Positions 52,629 through 63,340 are shown, counted from the stretch's first letter. The stretch: DNA of 64,000 nt from UTCFX2 sp963788305 (GCA_963788305.1 CAWBGK010000011.1:372001-436000); one strand, 5' to 3'. Program-made: numbers and translations. Notes: generated from the sequence alone by a model not told the origin.

Positions 52629-52702
52629 TTGCCTACTCCGTCATAACAAGGCTGCTGCTTATGAATTTTTGTTTCTTCCGTCAGCTGGCAGCTCTGCCGC
52701 CT

Positions 52703-53209
52703 CTAATCCTTTGGATTTTCCATCACCGGTATTGAGCGTGTAAAGATCCCGGGCTCAACCTTCTGTGGAGTTGGTTGGCTGCCCTCAGGTACAGGTTCGA
52801 TCAGCATATTCTTGTCATAGATTGTGCTGCGGCGATCATAGAAGGAAAGCTCGTAATTGTCGCCCAGTACGATCGCTTCAGTTGGGCAGGCATCCTCACA
52901 ATACCCGCAAAAAATGCATCTCATCATATTGATCTCATAAACCCTGGCGTAGCGTTCTCCAGGCGAATAACGCTCATCATCCGTATTGTCCGCGGCTTCT
53001 ACAAAGATCGCGTCTGCCGGGCAGGCTGCCGAACATAGTGAGCACCCGATGCATTTCTCCAGGCCATTTTCATAACGCTTCAGCACATGACGACCTTTAA
53101 ACCGCTGGCGCACAGGGCGCTTCTCTTCCGGGTACTGGATGGTCACAGGTTTGGAGATCATCTCTCGAAATGTCGTCGCCAGACCACGGGCAATTTCCTT
53201 AACAAACAT
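52703..53209 (-). CDS. nuoI: NADH-quinone oxidoreductase subunit I
   Basis: The 168-residue ferredoxin-like subunit holding clusters N6a and N6b. Its two motifs are C-I-G-C-S-L-C-S-A-A-C-P (about 57) and C-I-F-C-G-Y-C-E-D-A-C-P (about 97). It passes electrons from NuoG to NuoB. GGAGG lies near the ATG. Confidence 0.96.
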   Translation of the reverse strand: MFVKEIARGLATTFREMISKPVTIQYPEEKRPVRQRFKGRHVLKRYENGLEKCIGCSLCSAACPADAIFVEAADNTDDERYSPGERYARVYEINMMRCIFCGYCEDACPTEAIVLGDNYELSFYDRRSTIYDKNMLIEPVPEGSQPTPQKVEPGIFTRSIPVMENPKD

Positions 53210-53275
53210 TGCTTTCCTCCAAAAACTTACACGTATCCGCGAATTTTCTTCGATATTCGCACTTTTTAAATACCA

Positions 53276-54292
53276 TTAAGGAACCATTCCAAACAAAAAC
53301 ATCACAACCGCAGTCAAGAAAACGCTAAAAAGTGCTAAAGGCAGCATGACCTTCCAGCCCAGCTTCATCAATTGATCATAGCGGACGCGCGGCAGTGTTG
53401 CCCGCACCCATATGATCCCATAAAGCAGCACAAACACTTTAAGGAACAACACAATCGGTCCCATCCAGGGCCATCGATCGGTGATAAATGGAAAATGAAA
53501 GCCTCCCAGGAAGAGCGATGCTGCAATTGCGCTCACTACGATCATCTTGGTATATTCGGTCAGCATGAACAGGGCAAACTTCATCCCGGAATATTCAACA
53601 TGATAGCCTGCTGTCAGCTCCTGTTCGGCCTCGGGCATATCGAAAGGCGAGCGGTTGATCTCTGCCAGGGCAGCAATCAGGAAGATCACAAAACCGATTG
53701 GCTGATATAGCGCAAACCATCCGACGCTTGCCTGTGCATCGACAATCTTCGCAAGGCTTAGTGAACCAGCCATCATCACAGGGCCAACAAAAGCCAGGCC
53801 CAAAGACAGCTCGTAGCTGATCATTTGGGCTGTCGAGCGAATCCCACCCATGGTTGCATATTTGTTATTAGAAGACCAACCTGCCAGCACAATCCCATAG
53901 ACCGAAATGGATGTGACTGCTGCGATGTAGAGTATGCCAACATTGAGATCGCCTGCAAGCGAAAGGTCGTAGGTCTGCCCAAACAAGGTGACCGAGCCTA
54001 AGGGAAGAACGCCAAGGATGACCCAGGCTGGGACTGCCGTCATGATCGGGGCCATAATAAAGATCAGCTTGTCCGCCTGAACAGGGATGAGCTCTTCTTT
54101 GAATATTAATTTAATGCCATCTGCCACCGGCTGCAGAAGGCCTAGAGGTCCAGCTCGGTTAGGCCCATAGCGGCTTTGAAACCGGCCCAGCAGCTTTCGC
54201 TCCATATAAGTCAGGTAGGCAAAGCCGGTCAGCAAGACCACTATTAAGACCAGCGCCTTGATGATCCATTCAATCCATACGACAGGGTCCAT
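53276..54292 (-). CDS. nuoH: NADH-quinone oxidoreductase subunit H
   Basis: A 338-residue membrane subunit at the quinone entry. Markers: E-R-K-L-L-G-R-F-Q-S-R-Y-G-P-N-R-A-G-P-L-G-L-L-Q near the N-terminus, E-I-N-R-S-P-F-D-M-P-E-A-E-Q-E-L-T-A-G-Y in the middle, and R-A-T-L-P-R-V-R-Y-D-Q-L near the end. Frame intact. Confidence 0.96.
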   Translation of the reverse strand: MDPVVWIEWIIKALVLIVVLLTGFAYLTYMERKLLGRFQSRYGPNRAGPLGLLQPVADGIKLIFKEELIPVQADKLIFIMAPIMTAVPAWVILGVLPLGSVTLFGQTYDLSLAGDLNVGILYIAAVTSISVYGIVLAGWSSNNKYATMGGIRSTAQMISYELSLGLAFVGPVMMAGSLSLAKIVDAQASVGWFALYQPIGFVIFLIAALAEINRSPFDMPEAEQELTAGYHVEYSGMKFALFMLTEYTKMIVVSAIAASLFLGGFHFPFITDRWPWMGPIVLFLKVFVLLYGIIWVRATLPRVRYDQLMKLGWKVMLPLALFSVFLTAVVMFLFGMVP

Positions 54293-54333
54293 CGTAATCC
54301 TCGATCGTCAATATCCCATTCCAGGCATCCATT

Positions 54334-56956
54334 TCAGCTGCCAGGTTTGATCTCGATGAGTGCGGGAGAGCTGATTGGCAGACCGAAGCTGCGTGGGATC
54401 AGCGCCACCCGCTCAGGCAGGTTCTTATCCAGGCGGGCCTGAATGATTGTCATCTGGTTCGAATTGCTGAAAGTGACTTTCACCATCGTGCCTTCAGCTA
54501 CTTTCAACCTCCCGGCATCTTCTACATTCAGCAATATGAAAGGCTCTCCAATTCTCTGCCGGAGTAAACCGGAAGGCGTCAACGTTGAACCGCGATCAAA
54601 AAGGCGCGTGATCGGGAAAGCCATCAAGCCGAGCACAGGCAGCTTGAATTCCTGGACCTGCGGCCAGGCAATTGAGGGTTGGCTGACCTTTCCACCTCGT
54701 AGATGCGTCCCCTGACCCTGCTTGTTTTCATAGCTTGTCCCGCCGTAATACAAATCTGATCGGCCGATGATCGGCCACTGTTCATCGCCTTCCGACAGTT
54801 GTTGATAATGAATCCCTTCGAAAGCCGGGTTTTCTTTCTCAATCTGATTAAAAACTGCAGCCGCGCTCCTGCTGGCAATCCCATCCAGGCCAAGCCGTTC
54901 GGCGATCAACGAAGGGATTAAGAAATCCATCTGCGGTCCAACCAGAAATGGGCTGGTTTGGGTCAGAACAGCGGCATCGCGCGTCCCGGGTGCTTCCACT
55001 TTCTGCGGCAGTGCTGTCGTCGCCTGCACAGCCGGGTAATAACGCTGCAACTCGCCTCTCGCTGGATGTGTAGCTGCCTTCCCTCTCCATCCAGGATTGG
55101 GCTGGAAACACGACATCTGCCAGCCGGGCTGTCTGAGAAAGGGTCAGGTCCTGGACAATGACAAATTTATCACCCCCAAAGGCGGCCTGGAAAGCCGGAT
55201 CGTCGCTTACTGGATCTGCGGCGATGATATACAGGGTCTCTGCCTGGCTCATACTGTCCATCAGGTCGTTTCTGGGCATCCACCCCAGCTCCCATGCGCC
55301 CTGGTCATTTGCGCGCGGCCAGACTCCCAAAAGCCCATTGTTCGGTTTGCCGACATGATTGGTTTCGAGCAGCAGGTTGGCGCAGGCATTCGCCAGCAAT
55401 TCAGTTTCGGCCAGGCCCATCCCATCGCTTCCAAACATGACAACTGCATTTTCGGCTTGGGCGAATACCTTAGCAGCGGCTCTCAGGTCCCTTCTTGCCG
55501 CCAAATCCCGGACCGATTCGGGCAAATCGATCGGATTCTGAAGAAGCGCATTTGCCATTGCCAGAACTGCGGCTGCCGCCGAGCCAAATGGATAATGAAC
55601 TGAATATTTGGCAGCTCTATCCAGCTTGGTCTCCCGCGAGTTCAAAACGATCAACGCAGCCCCCCGATCAGCTGCCTGCTTGACTCGCAGCCAATAGATC
55701 GGCGCCTCTTCTTCGAGGTCGCACCCAACCACCAGGATCGCATCCGGTTGATCTGGATTTGCCCCATTTCCAAATTCTCCTAAATTCGTCCCTGGGACAA
55801 AACCGACTTTGGACGTCAGCTCACCACCGGCCATGTGGGTGTAGAGAGCCGTGGAGCCACCCAGGCTCAGGGTGAACTTCCGAAGGTTGAACAGGTCTTC
55901 GTTGGACAGACGCCCGCCAGCCAGCGTAAGCAAACCGGCACTGGATGCGCGCAGACGTTCTGAAACCAGATCAAGCGCCTCATCCCATGAAACCTGCTCC
56001 AGCTCGCCATTCTTGCGCACCAACGGCTGTTGCAGCCTTTCGGGGCTTGCCTCTGCATAACGATATCCAAAACGGCTCTTATCGCAAATCCAGATCTCAT
56101 TTACTGACTCGTTCTGGCGCGGCATCACCCGTTTGACGACCCACTCTCCCCCTGAGACGGCTTCCCGGCGAACATTCAAGGTCAGATTGCAGCCCACCGG
56201 GCAGTGGCTGCAGATTGAAGCTGCTGCTCGAAGCTCCCATGGCCGGGCTCGGAAGCGAAAATCCATGGTCGTCAACGCGCCGACGGGGCAGATGTCCGTG
56301 GTGTTGCCGGACCAGTATGAGTCAAATCCCGGTTCAGAACACGTCATAATCTCCAAAGACCGCCCGCGCTGCGAAAAACCAATCACAGGGTCGTCTGCTA
56401 TGTCTTTCTGAAACCGCACACAGCGTCCGCATTGGATGCAGCGCTCGCGGTCCAGCATGATCAGCTCACCGAGTGGGTGATGCTTGGCCAGGTGTTTTTT
56501 TTCATCATAAAAATAACGGCTCTCACCGGGACCGTAGCTCAGTGTCAGATTCTGGAGTGGACATTCACCGCCCTTGTCGCAGACCGGGCAATCCAATGGG
56601 TGGGATGTGAGCAGGAACTCGAGGATATCTTCACGGCCGGCCTTCACTTTTTCGGTGGCTCCCAACACGACCATCCCCTGCGAGACAGGTGTTGTGCAGG
56701 CCGTCTCCAGCTTAGAACCGAATTGAACCTTTGGGGAGCCATCCGGCTCGAGAACCGCGGCTCCTGTCGACCGATCCAAGACTGGCCGTCCAATCTCTAC
56801 CAGGCACATCCGGCACATCCCCACCGGCTCCATCTTTGGATGGTAGCAGAATACCGGGATATCAACGCCTACCTTTTTTGCCGCATCCACCACAAGCGTC
56901 CCTTCTGGGACTTCAACAGGGATGCCATCGATTTTCAAAGTGACCAACTTTGCCAT
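54334..56956 (-). CDS. nuoG: NADH-quinone oxidoreductase subunit G (frameshifted)
   Basis: Large Fe-S subunit of the NADH arm. N-terminal 2Fe-2S domain (C-Y-H-P-K, G-M-C-R-M-C-L-V-E), His-Cys cluster (H-H-P-L-G-E, C-I-Q-C-G-R-C), C-S-H-C-P-V-G-C, then a molybdopterin-oxidoreductase-like domain (A-G-G-R-L-S-N-E-D). Frames 54848-56956 and 54334-55116 join by removing one T near 55048 (S-S-E-R-R-V-Q-R-Y-Y-P-A-V), giving 873 residues. The C-terminal part has a molydopterin-dinucleotide-binding-like fold (L-N-V-E-D-A-G-R-L-K-V-A-E-G). Confidence 0.93.
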
Positions 56957-56999
56957 AGTCGTCCTTTATCTCTCGCCCGATCTATTGTCAGTGATATCC

Positions 57000-58277
57000 C
57001 TAATCAGCGCTGACAGCCTGCACCTGGCCAACTGCTGCCTCGAAATCTCCACGAAATCTCTCGATTCCGGATGTAACTGCCTCGATTGAAAATTCTCCTA
57101 AGGCACACAGGCACTTCCCGCGCACCTGGCTGGCGACATCATAAAGCAGCGCGACATCCTCGGGTTGCGCTCCTCCGCGGCTGATCCGCTCCGTAAGATG
57201 CGACATCCAGAATGTCCCTTCCCGGCAGGGCGTGCATTTACCGCACGACTCATGCTTGAAGAAATGCATGGTCTTTTCAATCAACCAGGGAATGCTGACC
57301 GAGTCGTCAATGATGATCACGGAAGCGCTGCCAAGCTGACCGCCCACGTTCGGAACACTTTCATAATCCATCGGGGTATCCAGCGCCTGTTCATTTGCTA
57401 CAATTAAAGTGGAGCTCGCACCCGCAGACATGATCGCTTTAATCGTCCGTCCCTCGGGCAATCCGCCGCCATGTTCGTAGATCAGCTCTCGAAAAGTAGC
57501 TCCGAGCGGAAGCTCATAGTTACCCGGCCGATTAATGCATCCCGAAAGCGAAAATATCTTTACGCCCGGACTTTTTTCAGTGCCCATCGTACGAAACCAA
57601 TCTGCGCCGCGCAAGAGGATCAGCGGCAGATTTGCCAGAGTCTCGACATTGTTCACAACAGTGGGCTTGCCAAAGAGCCCAAAAGACGGTGGGAAAGGTG
57701 GACGCAGGCGCGGCTGTCCCAGCTTACCTTCGAGTGATTCCAACAGCGCCGTCTCCTCTCCACAGATGTATGCACCTGCGCCAAGGTGGGTGTGGATGCG
57801 CAGCGAGTAATCGCTGCCGAAAAGCTTCTTACCCAATATCCCCGCCGCTTCCAGGGCTGCAATCTGGCGGTCCAATCTTTCAGCCAGCTGCCAGAACTCG
57901 CCTCGCAGGTATACATATACTTCATATGCCTGGACCGCATAGGCGCAGATCGCCATCCCTTCGAGGAACTGGTACGGATTACCTTCCATAATCTCGCGGT
58001 CTTTAAACGTCCCGGGCTCTGATTCATCGGCGTTTGCGACGACGTAATGGGGCCAGCTGCGGTTGTCAATAAACGACCACTTCATCCCGGTTGGGAAACC
58101 TGCACCGCCGCGGCCGCGCAACCCGGATGCCTTGACCATTTCGGTCACTTCGCCAGGCTGCATCTTCGTCACAGCTCGTTCGAAAGCCTGAAAGCCTTCG
58201 TGCTGCCGATAGACATCCAGGGTATCGAGATCCTGGATATCACGATGGCGCAGCAAAATCATCTCATTCTCTGCCAT
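57000..58277 (-). CDS. nuoF: NADH-quinone oxidoreductase subunit F
   Basis: NADH- and FMN-binding subunit, 425 residues. Markers: G-L-R-G-R-G-G-A-G-F-P-T-G-M-K-W (NADH), N-A-D-E-S-E-P-G-T-F-K-D-R (FMN), G-A-G-A-Y-I-C-G-E-E-T-A-L, and cluster N3 in E-S-C-G-K-C-T-P-C-R-E-G-T. The start overlaps the nuoE end by 14 bases, with GGGAGG upstream. Confidence 0.97.
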   Translation of the reverse strand: MAENEMILLRHRDIQDLDTLDVYRQHEGFQAFERAVTKMQPGEVTEMVKASGLRGRGGAGFPTGMKWSFIDNRSWPHYVVANADESEPGTFKDREIMEGNPYQFLEGMAICAYAVQAYEVYVYLRGEFWQLAERLDRQIAALEAAGILGKKLFGSDYSLRIHTHLGAGAYICGEETALLESLEGKLGQPRLRPPFPPSFGLFGKPTVVNNVETLANLPLILLRGADWFRTMGTEKSPGVKIFSLSGCINRPGNYELPLGATFRELIYEHGGGLPEGRTIKAIMSAGASSTLIVANEQALDTPMDYESVPNVGGQLGSASVIIIDDSVSIPWLIEKTMHFFKHESCGKCTPCREGTFWMSHLTERISRGGAQPEDVALLYDVASQVRGKCLCALGEFSIEAVTSGIERFRGDFEAAVGQVQAVSAD

Positions 58278-58791
58278 GCCCGTTCCTCCCTTGCCTGCGC
58301 GCCGCGTCCAGGCGAAGCTGTTCGATTAAATTCAGGGCATTTTCGACCGTTTGATTTTCGAAATATTCCAACCCTGCACCCGACTGCAGCTGGAACATCG
58401 GCGCCTTATCGCACGCCGCCAGGCACATCACTGGCTCCACTGTGATCAAACCGTCTGCGGTCGTCCCTCCCGGTTGAATTCCAAGACGGCGGCAGAGCTC
58501 ATTAAAAAAATTTTCGGCTCCGCGTAAAGCGCAAGGAAGGTCTGTGCAGACCTGGATGTGATATTTCCCCTTCGGCTGATCGTAATAGAGACTGTAAAAA
58601 CCAACAATTGATGCCACTTCCGTCGCGCTGATCCCGAGAATCTCTCCAATTTCAACCATATCGGCCCGTGTTACAAACATCTTATCGCGCTGAGCCAGGT
58701 AAAGCAGCGGCATTACGGCCGAGCGGCGCTGCTCCACGGGGTATTTTTCCAGGATTGTTGATATCTCTTGTGCGTATTTTTCGGCCAGCAT
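58264..58791 (-). CDS. nuoE: NADH-quinone oxidoreductase subunit E
   Basis: Thioredoxin-fold 2Fe-2S subunit (cluster N1a), 175 residues. The four ligands are in V-C-T-D-L-P-C-A-L-R and V-M-C-L-A-A-C-D-K-A-P. The start is the ATG at 58791 (M-L-A-E-K-Y-A-Q-E-I), with GGAGG five bases upstream; the open frame extends further 5' into nuoD in a foreign frame and that part is not coding. Confidence 0.94.
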   Translation of the reverse strand: MLAEKYAQEISTILEKYPVEQRRSAVMPLLYLAQRDKMFVTRADMVEIGEILGISATEVASIVGFYSLYYDQPKGKYHIQVCTDLPCALRGAENFFNELCRRLGIQPGGTTADGLITVEPVMCLAACDKAPMFQLQSGAGLEYFENQTVENALNLIEQLRLDAARRQGRNGHGRE

Positions 58792-58816
58792 GATTGCCTC
58801 CGACCTCCAGTCTGTC

Positions 58817-60061
58817 CTAACGGTCCGTATCTCCCAAGACGATATCAACCGTCCCGATAAGTAACACCAGGTCCGCCACAAAGTGGCCTTTTGCGAGAAC
58901 CGGAAGGATCTGCAAATTTGTGAAAGATGGCGTACGCCAATGCACCCGGTAAGGCTTAGGTCCACCGTCACTCTCCAGGTAGACTCCCAGCTCACCGCGC
59001 GGCGATTCAGTCGCCACATAAACAGAACCTTTTGGCGGGCTGAAACCTTCTGTCCACAGCTTAAAATGATGTATGACCGCTTCCATGCTGGTCCCTAATT
59101 CACTGCGGGGCGGAGGCACATATTTGCGGTTATTACTGCGAACTGGACCCAACGGAAGTTTATTCAGCGCCTGCTCTACAATCCGCAGCGACTGGCGCAT
59201 TTCTTCAACCCTCACCTGATAGCGCGCATAGAGGTCGCAGCCTTGAGATGTAACTAAATTAAAATCATAAAGCTCGTAGCCCGAATAAGGCTGCGCTTTG
59301 CGGAGGTCATGGGCGACACCTGAAGCACGCAGCATGGGGCCCGTCACACCATATAGAAGCGCAGTTTCCGGCTGCAGAATCCCAATCTCTTTAGTCCGGC
59401 GCAAGAAGATTGGGTTTTTTGTCAGCAAGCGCTCGTATTCGTCGACCCGAGCCGGCAAATATTTGAGAAAACTGCGCACCGCCTCTTCAAACTCCACAGG
59501 GACGTCCCGCCATAAGCCGCCCGGGCGAAAATATGTAGTCATCATCCGCTGACCGCTGACCATCTCGAAGATATCCAGGATATGTTCGCGCTCGCGGAAG
59601 CAGTACAGGAAAACCGACATCGCGGCTGCATCGAGTGCATGGGTCCCCAACCAGATCAGGTGGGAAGAAATCCGCTGAAGCTCGGTGAGCAACACACGGA
59701 TCGCCTGGGCGCGCGGCGGCACATCCAGCTCAGCCAGCTTCTCGATTGCCATGCAGTAGGTCAGGTTGTTTCCGAGGTTATTCAAGTAATCCAGGCGGTC
59801 GGTCATCACCTCCGCCTTTTCATACGTTTTCGCCTCCATGTTCTTCTCGATGCCCGTATGCAAGAAGCCAATATCCGGGATGCAGTTGATCACTTCTTCG
59901 CCGTCCAGCTCCAATAAAAGCCGCAGAACGCCGTGTGTGCTGGGATGCTGTGGCCCCATATTTAACAGCACGGTCTCTCCCTGGATGGCGCGCTCGGAAA
60001 TCAAGTGCTTGATCTCATCCAGCGAATCGGCCGTTAAGGTCGTGTCAAGGTTGGTTTCCAT
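58817..60061 (-). CDS. nuoD: NADH-quinone oxidoreductase subunit D
   Basis: The 49-kDa-type subunit at the quinone site, 414 residues. Markers: N-M-G-P-Q-H-P-S-T-H-G-V-L-R-L (about 36-50), I-G-F-L-H-T-G-I-E-K, and the C-terminal V-D-I-V-L-G-D-T-D-R, typical of the family. Confidence 0.97.
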   Translation of the reverse strand: METNLDTTLTADSLDEIKHLISERAIQGETVLLNMGPQHPSTHGVLRLLLELDGEEVINCIPDIGFLHTGIEKNMEAKTYEKAEVMTDRLDYLNNLGNNLTYCMAIEKLAELDVPPRAQAIRVLLTELQRISSHLIWLGTHALDAAAMSVFLYCFREREHILDIFEMVSGQRMMTTYFRPGGLWRDVPVEFEEAVRSFLKYLPARVDEYERLLTKNPIFLRRTKEIGILQPETALLYGVTGPMLRASGVAHDLRKAQPYSGYELYDFNLVTSQGCDLYARYQVRVEEMRQSLRIVEQALNKLPLGPVRSNNRKYVPPPRSELGTSMEAVIHHFKLWTEGFSPPKGSVYVATESPRGELGVYLESDGGPKPYRVHWRTPSFTNLQILPVLAKGHFVADLVLLIGTVDIVLGDTDR

Positions 60062-60104
60062 ACTCGCTCACAATCTCAGATCCCTGGCTTCCTGAAGGCG
60101 AAGG

Positions 60105-60617
60105 CTATTCCTGGGCATACGGTTTGCGCTGGTCGATTTCATCGAAGTTGAAGGAAAATTGGACTTCTTCATAGCCTAACGGATAATCCTTGCGCAGCGG
60201 ATGACCAACCCAATCGGCAGGCATGACCAACCGCCTGAGGTCCGGATGGCCGTCAAAGCGGATCCCAAACATGTCCCACAACTCGCGTTCAAACCAGTTG
60301 GCATTGGCATAAACCCCACACAGCGACGGCATCATGGGGGCATTACCGTTCAACGGTGCACGCAGACCGATGATTTGATTGCGTTTCAGGGACCGCAGGC
60401 GATAGATAACATGAAAGCGCGGCTCCTGCTCCGGCCAGTAATCCACTGCAGTCTCTTCTATCAGCAGCTCAAAATCGAATTCGTCCCTCAAAACCTGGCA
60501 GATCGTCGGGATATGTTCCGGCAGAAGGAACAAAATAACCTCGCCGCGAAATTCCTGCACTTCGGCTGAAAACCGTTTTTGCAGATCGTCCACAATTGGT
60601 TGAATTTCTTCGTTCAT
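60105..60617 (-). CDS. nuoC: NADH-quinone oxidoreductase subunit C
   Basis: The 30-kDa-type subunit, 170 residues, separate from NuoD. Markers: F-H-V-I-Y-R-L-R-S-L, W-F-E-R-E-L-W-D-M-F-G-I-R-F-D-G-H-P-D-L-R-R-L, and D-Y-P-L-G-Y-E. Confidence 0.96.
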   Translation of the reverse strand: MNEEIQPIVDDLQKRFSAEVQEFRGEVILFLLPEHIPTICQVLRDEFDFELLIEETAVDYWPEQEPRFHVIYRLRSLKRNQIIGLRAPLNGNAPMMPSLCGVYANANWFERELWDMFGIRFDGHPDLRRLVMPADWVGHPLRKDYPLGYEEVQFSFNFDEIDQRKPYAQE

Positions 60618-60691
60618 TATCTTTCGCTCTGTTCACTCGATATCAAATGGGCTGAGATGGGCAGGCATCCCCTTCAGTTTTAGCTGCAGAA

Positions 60692-61174
60692 TTATGCCCA
60701 ATCCTTCATCTTTTCTCTTTTGATCTTTTCATTCAGGGTGATTATTCCATGGATGAGCGCTTCTGGACGAGGCGGGCAGCCCGCTACATAAACATCCACA
60801 GGGACTACTTCGTCTACGCCCTGAACAATTGCGTAGTTATTAAATACACCACCGCAAGAGGCGCAGTCTCCCATCGATATCACCCACTTCGGGTCGGGCA
60901 TTTGATCGTAAAGCCGGCGAAGCACCGGTGACATCTTACGCGAAACCCGACCAGCAACGATCATCAAATCTGACTGGCGGGGACTCGCTCGCATCAGTTC
61001 CATCCCAAATCGGCTGAGATCATAATGAGAAGCCTGGGCGGCCATCATCTCAATTGCACAACAAGCCAGACCAAACAGCATAGGCCAAAGGGCATTCGAA
61101 CGAGACCAATTGATCGCATCTTCCAATCTTGTGGTCACCACGCCCATGTTCCCAAGTTTCTGCTCTATTCCCAT
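60692..61174 (-). CDS. nuoB: NADH-quinone oxidoreductase subunit B
   Basis: Holds cluster N2, the last electron carrier before quinone. Ligands: the adjacent cysteines in G-L-A-C-C-A-I-E-M-M, then M-G-D-C-A-S-C-G-G and V-A-G-C-P-P-R-P-E-A. The ATG at 61174 (M-G-I-E-Q-K-L-G) is chosen because AAAGGAG lies seven bases upstream; an ATG seven codons earlier overlaps that site. The start overlaps the nuoA stop by 10 bases. Confidence 0.96.
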   Translation of the reverse strand: MGIEQKLGNMGVVTTRLEDAINWSRSNALWPMLFGLACCAIEMMAAQASHYDLSRFGMELMRASPRQSDLMIVAGRVSRKMSPVLRRLYDQMPDPKWVISMGDCASCGGVFNNYAIVQGVDEVVPVDVYVAGCPPRPEALIHGIITLNEKIKREKMKDWA

Positions 61175-61521
61175 TCCAATGCTCCTTTCTTCCACGCGTA
61201 AACGTAGCCAACCAATAGGACCACGATGAAGATGAGCATTTCCACCAACCCAAAAAGACCCAGCTTCTTAAATACCACTGCCCATGGAAGGAAAAAGATG
61301 ATTTCTATATCAAAAAGGATGAATAAAACCGCGATTAAGTAAAAATGGACCGGCATTCGCCTTGCCCCAGGTCCAATTGGCCTCATCCCTGATTCATACG
61401 GCTGAGACTTGCGCAGGGTGGGGCGCCGGGGACCAAACAGATGCCCAAGCAGAATAACCAGCCCTGCCAGACCTGTTGCTAGGATAATCAAGACAGCAAT
61501 CGGGAGAAAGTCCTGCACCAT
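61165..61521 (-). CDS. nuoA: NADH-quinone oxidoreductase subunit A
   Basis: A 118-residue membrane subunit with three helices and the conserved loop Y-E-S-G-M-R-P-I-G-P-G-A-R-R and F-D-I-E-I-I-F-F-L-P-W-A. It is the first gene of the nuo cluster. Confidence 0.96.
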   Translation of the reverse strand: MVQDFLPIAVLIILATGLAGLVILLGHLFGPRRPTLRKSQPYESGMRPIGPGARRMPVHFYLIAVLFILFDIEIIFFLPWAVVFKKLGLFGLVEMLIFIVVLLVGYVYAWKKGALEWE

Positions 61522-61610
61522 AATTGCCTCATTTATGTGGTTGATACTGACATGTTTTAATTAGCTGTTTTACAGGGGGCTATTCCAATTCGTCCTCTGC
61601 AATCAGCGAT

Positions 61611-61639
61611 AGTTTATCATATCCAATAGACAGCGTCAA
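61611..61639 (-). promoter_or_regulatory. Promoter of the nuoA-N cluster
   Basis: TTGACG (-35), 17 bases, TAAACT (-10) on the minus strand, about 90 bases before the nuoA ATG and just after the rpoD stop. Confidence 0.6.
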
Positions 61640-61660
61640 TTTTCACAAAGTCAGCAGGAT

Positions 61661-63340
61661 TTATCTTAAATAGTCTCGTAAATGACGGCTGCGAGTCGGG
61701 TGGCGCAGCTTGCGAAGCGCTTTCGATTCGATCTGCCGGATACGCTCCCTGGTCACATTAAAATACTGGCCGACCTCCTCCAAGGTATGGTCTTTTCCAT
61801 CCACAAGCCCAAATCGCAGCTCCAGCACCTGGCGTTCTCTTTCAGAAAGCACCGCCAGGGCGTTCTTGACCGATTCGCGCAGCATTTCACGGGCTGCCGC
61901 GTCGATCGGCTCCTGCGCATCCTCGTCCTCAATAAAATCCCCAAGCTGACTGCTCTCCTCGGATCCAACCGGGCTGTCGAGTGACATCGGCTCTTCCATT
62001 GCACGCATGATCCGGTTCACTTTTACAGCCGCTCGATTCCAACGCCTGCGGACATCCGCCTCCACCGGAGTAGACTCTGCCTGCGAGCGTAAGATCGCCT
62101 GTCGATCTCTCGGTTCAAGATATCCTGCCTCCAGAGCAATGTCTTCAACGGTCGGCTCTCGCCCCAGTTTCTGGATCAGCTCTCGCTGGATTCGTAACAG
62201 TCGATTCAAGGACTCAAAAATATGCACCGGAATGCGGATCGTGCGGGCCTGATCTGCAATCGAGCGGCTGATGGATTGGCGAATCCACCAGGTCGCATAA
62301 GTACTGAACTTATACCCTCTTGTTGGATCGAATTTTGTGACAGCCCGCAAAAGTCCGATATTCCCTTCCTGGATCAGATCCAGAAAATAGCTGCCGCGCC
62401 CAATATAACGTTTGGCAACGCTGACGACCAGCCGCAAATTTGCACGAATGATCGCGTTCTGGGCATCCTCGCTGCGGGTGATGATGCCTTCGATCTCACG
62501 CAAAAGCAGGTCTTTATCAGGAAGAGAATTCAAGAAGATTTCTTCTCCCGGGAGAGAGTCGGTTTCGGCGACATGAACCTTCAAGCTCTCGCTTGTCTTT
62601 TCCGGCAGCATATAAAGATATAAGAATACTGTGAATGCAATTCTGGCAATGTCATTCCATAACGGATCGATCCCCCATAGTCCGTTATTAAGGTAAGCTC
62701 GCAAGTAGGATGGAACCAAGCTTTGCCAGGTTGTGCGCAGCATCTGCGCTTCGCTGATGATCAGCACAAAATCGGGACGATCAAATGCCAACCGCCGGGT
62801 ATCTTCAATCACACGCGACCAGGATGTCGCCAGGTCTTCATAAAGCGCCCGATAGATTCGCCCGGCAGCATCCGGGTCTTTCAATGCCAATCTGGGATCG
62901 TGTGTTTTGACCTCTGCAGTTTCGGGCTGGCGCGCCAGCGGGTGCTGGCGGCTCAACACATTCAGGCGGCGGAATGCATCCAGGCGTGTCGCCAGCCAAA
63001 ATTCCTGGTCTGATGTGAGCAGATCGATACTCCCGATCTCCTTGAGGTACAACCTGACCGGATCTTCATTGATCTCTGAAAGCACCCGTGGATCACGAAG
63101 TATTTCCAGCGCCTCTTCTTTTACCAGGGTCTCAATATCGTCAGTCTCCAGACTTAAGCTTTCATCATCAATCTCATCTCCGGGTAAAAGGTCTTCATCC
63201 AGGTCCAGCAGATCATCCATGCCATTTCTGGAACTATCTTCCTTGTCTTCGACGATGTTTTCAACCTGGAAATTTTCGGTCTCGCCTTGATCCGGGTAGG
63301 ATTCCGAGATCGTTTGTTCGTTATCGGGTGTTTCGGACAT
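61661..63340 (-). CDS. rpoD: Primary RNA polymerase sigma factor
   Basis: A 559-residue group 1 sigma-70 factor. The acidic N-terminal region is followed by region 1.2 (D-P-V-R-L-Y-L-K-E-I-G), region 2 (A-N-L-R-L-V-V-S-V-A-K-R-Y, D-L-I-Q-E-G-N-I-G-L-L-R-A-V, F-S-T-Y-A-T-W-W-I-R-Q-S), region 3, and region 4.2 (T-L-E-E-V-G-Q-Y-F-N-V-T-R-E-R-I-R-Q-I-E). A non-conserved insert of about 150 residues separates 1.2 and 2.1, as in other primary sigmas. It lies downstream of dnaG, as in the classical macromolecular synthesis operon. Confidence 0.95.
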   Translation of the reverse strand: MSETPDNEQTISESYPDQGETENFQVENIVEDKEDSSRNGMDDLLDLDEDLLPGDEIDDESLSLETDDIETLVKEEALEILRDPRVLSEINEDPVRLYLKEIGSIDLLTSDQEFWLATRLDAFRRLNVLSRQHPLARQPETAEVKTHDPRLALKDPDAAGRIYRALYEDLATSWSRVIEDTRRLAFDRPDFVLIISEAQMLRTTWQSLVPSYLRAYLNNGLWGIDPLWNDIARIAFTVFLYLYMLPEKTSESLKVHVAETDSLPGEEIFLNSLPDKDLLLREIEGIITRSEDAQNAIIRANLRLVVSVAKRYIGRGSYFLDLIQEGNIGLLRAVTKFDPTRGYKFSTYATWWIRQSISRSIADQARTIRIPVHIFESLNRLLRIQRELIQKLGREPTVEDIALEAGYLEPRDRQAILRSQAESTPVEADVRRRWNRAAVKVNRIMRAMEEPMSLDSPVGSEESSQLGDFIEDEDAQEPIDAAAREMLRESVKNALAVLSERERQVLELRFGLVDGKDHTLEEVGQYFNVTRERIRQIESKALRKLRHPTRSRHLRDYLR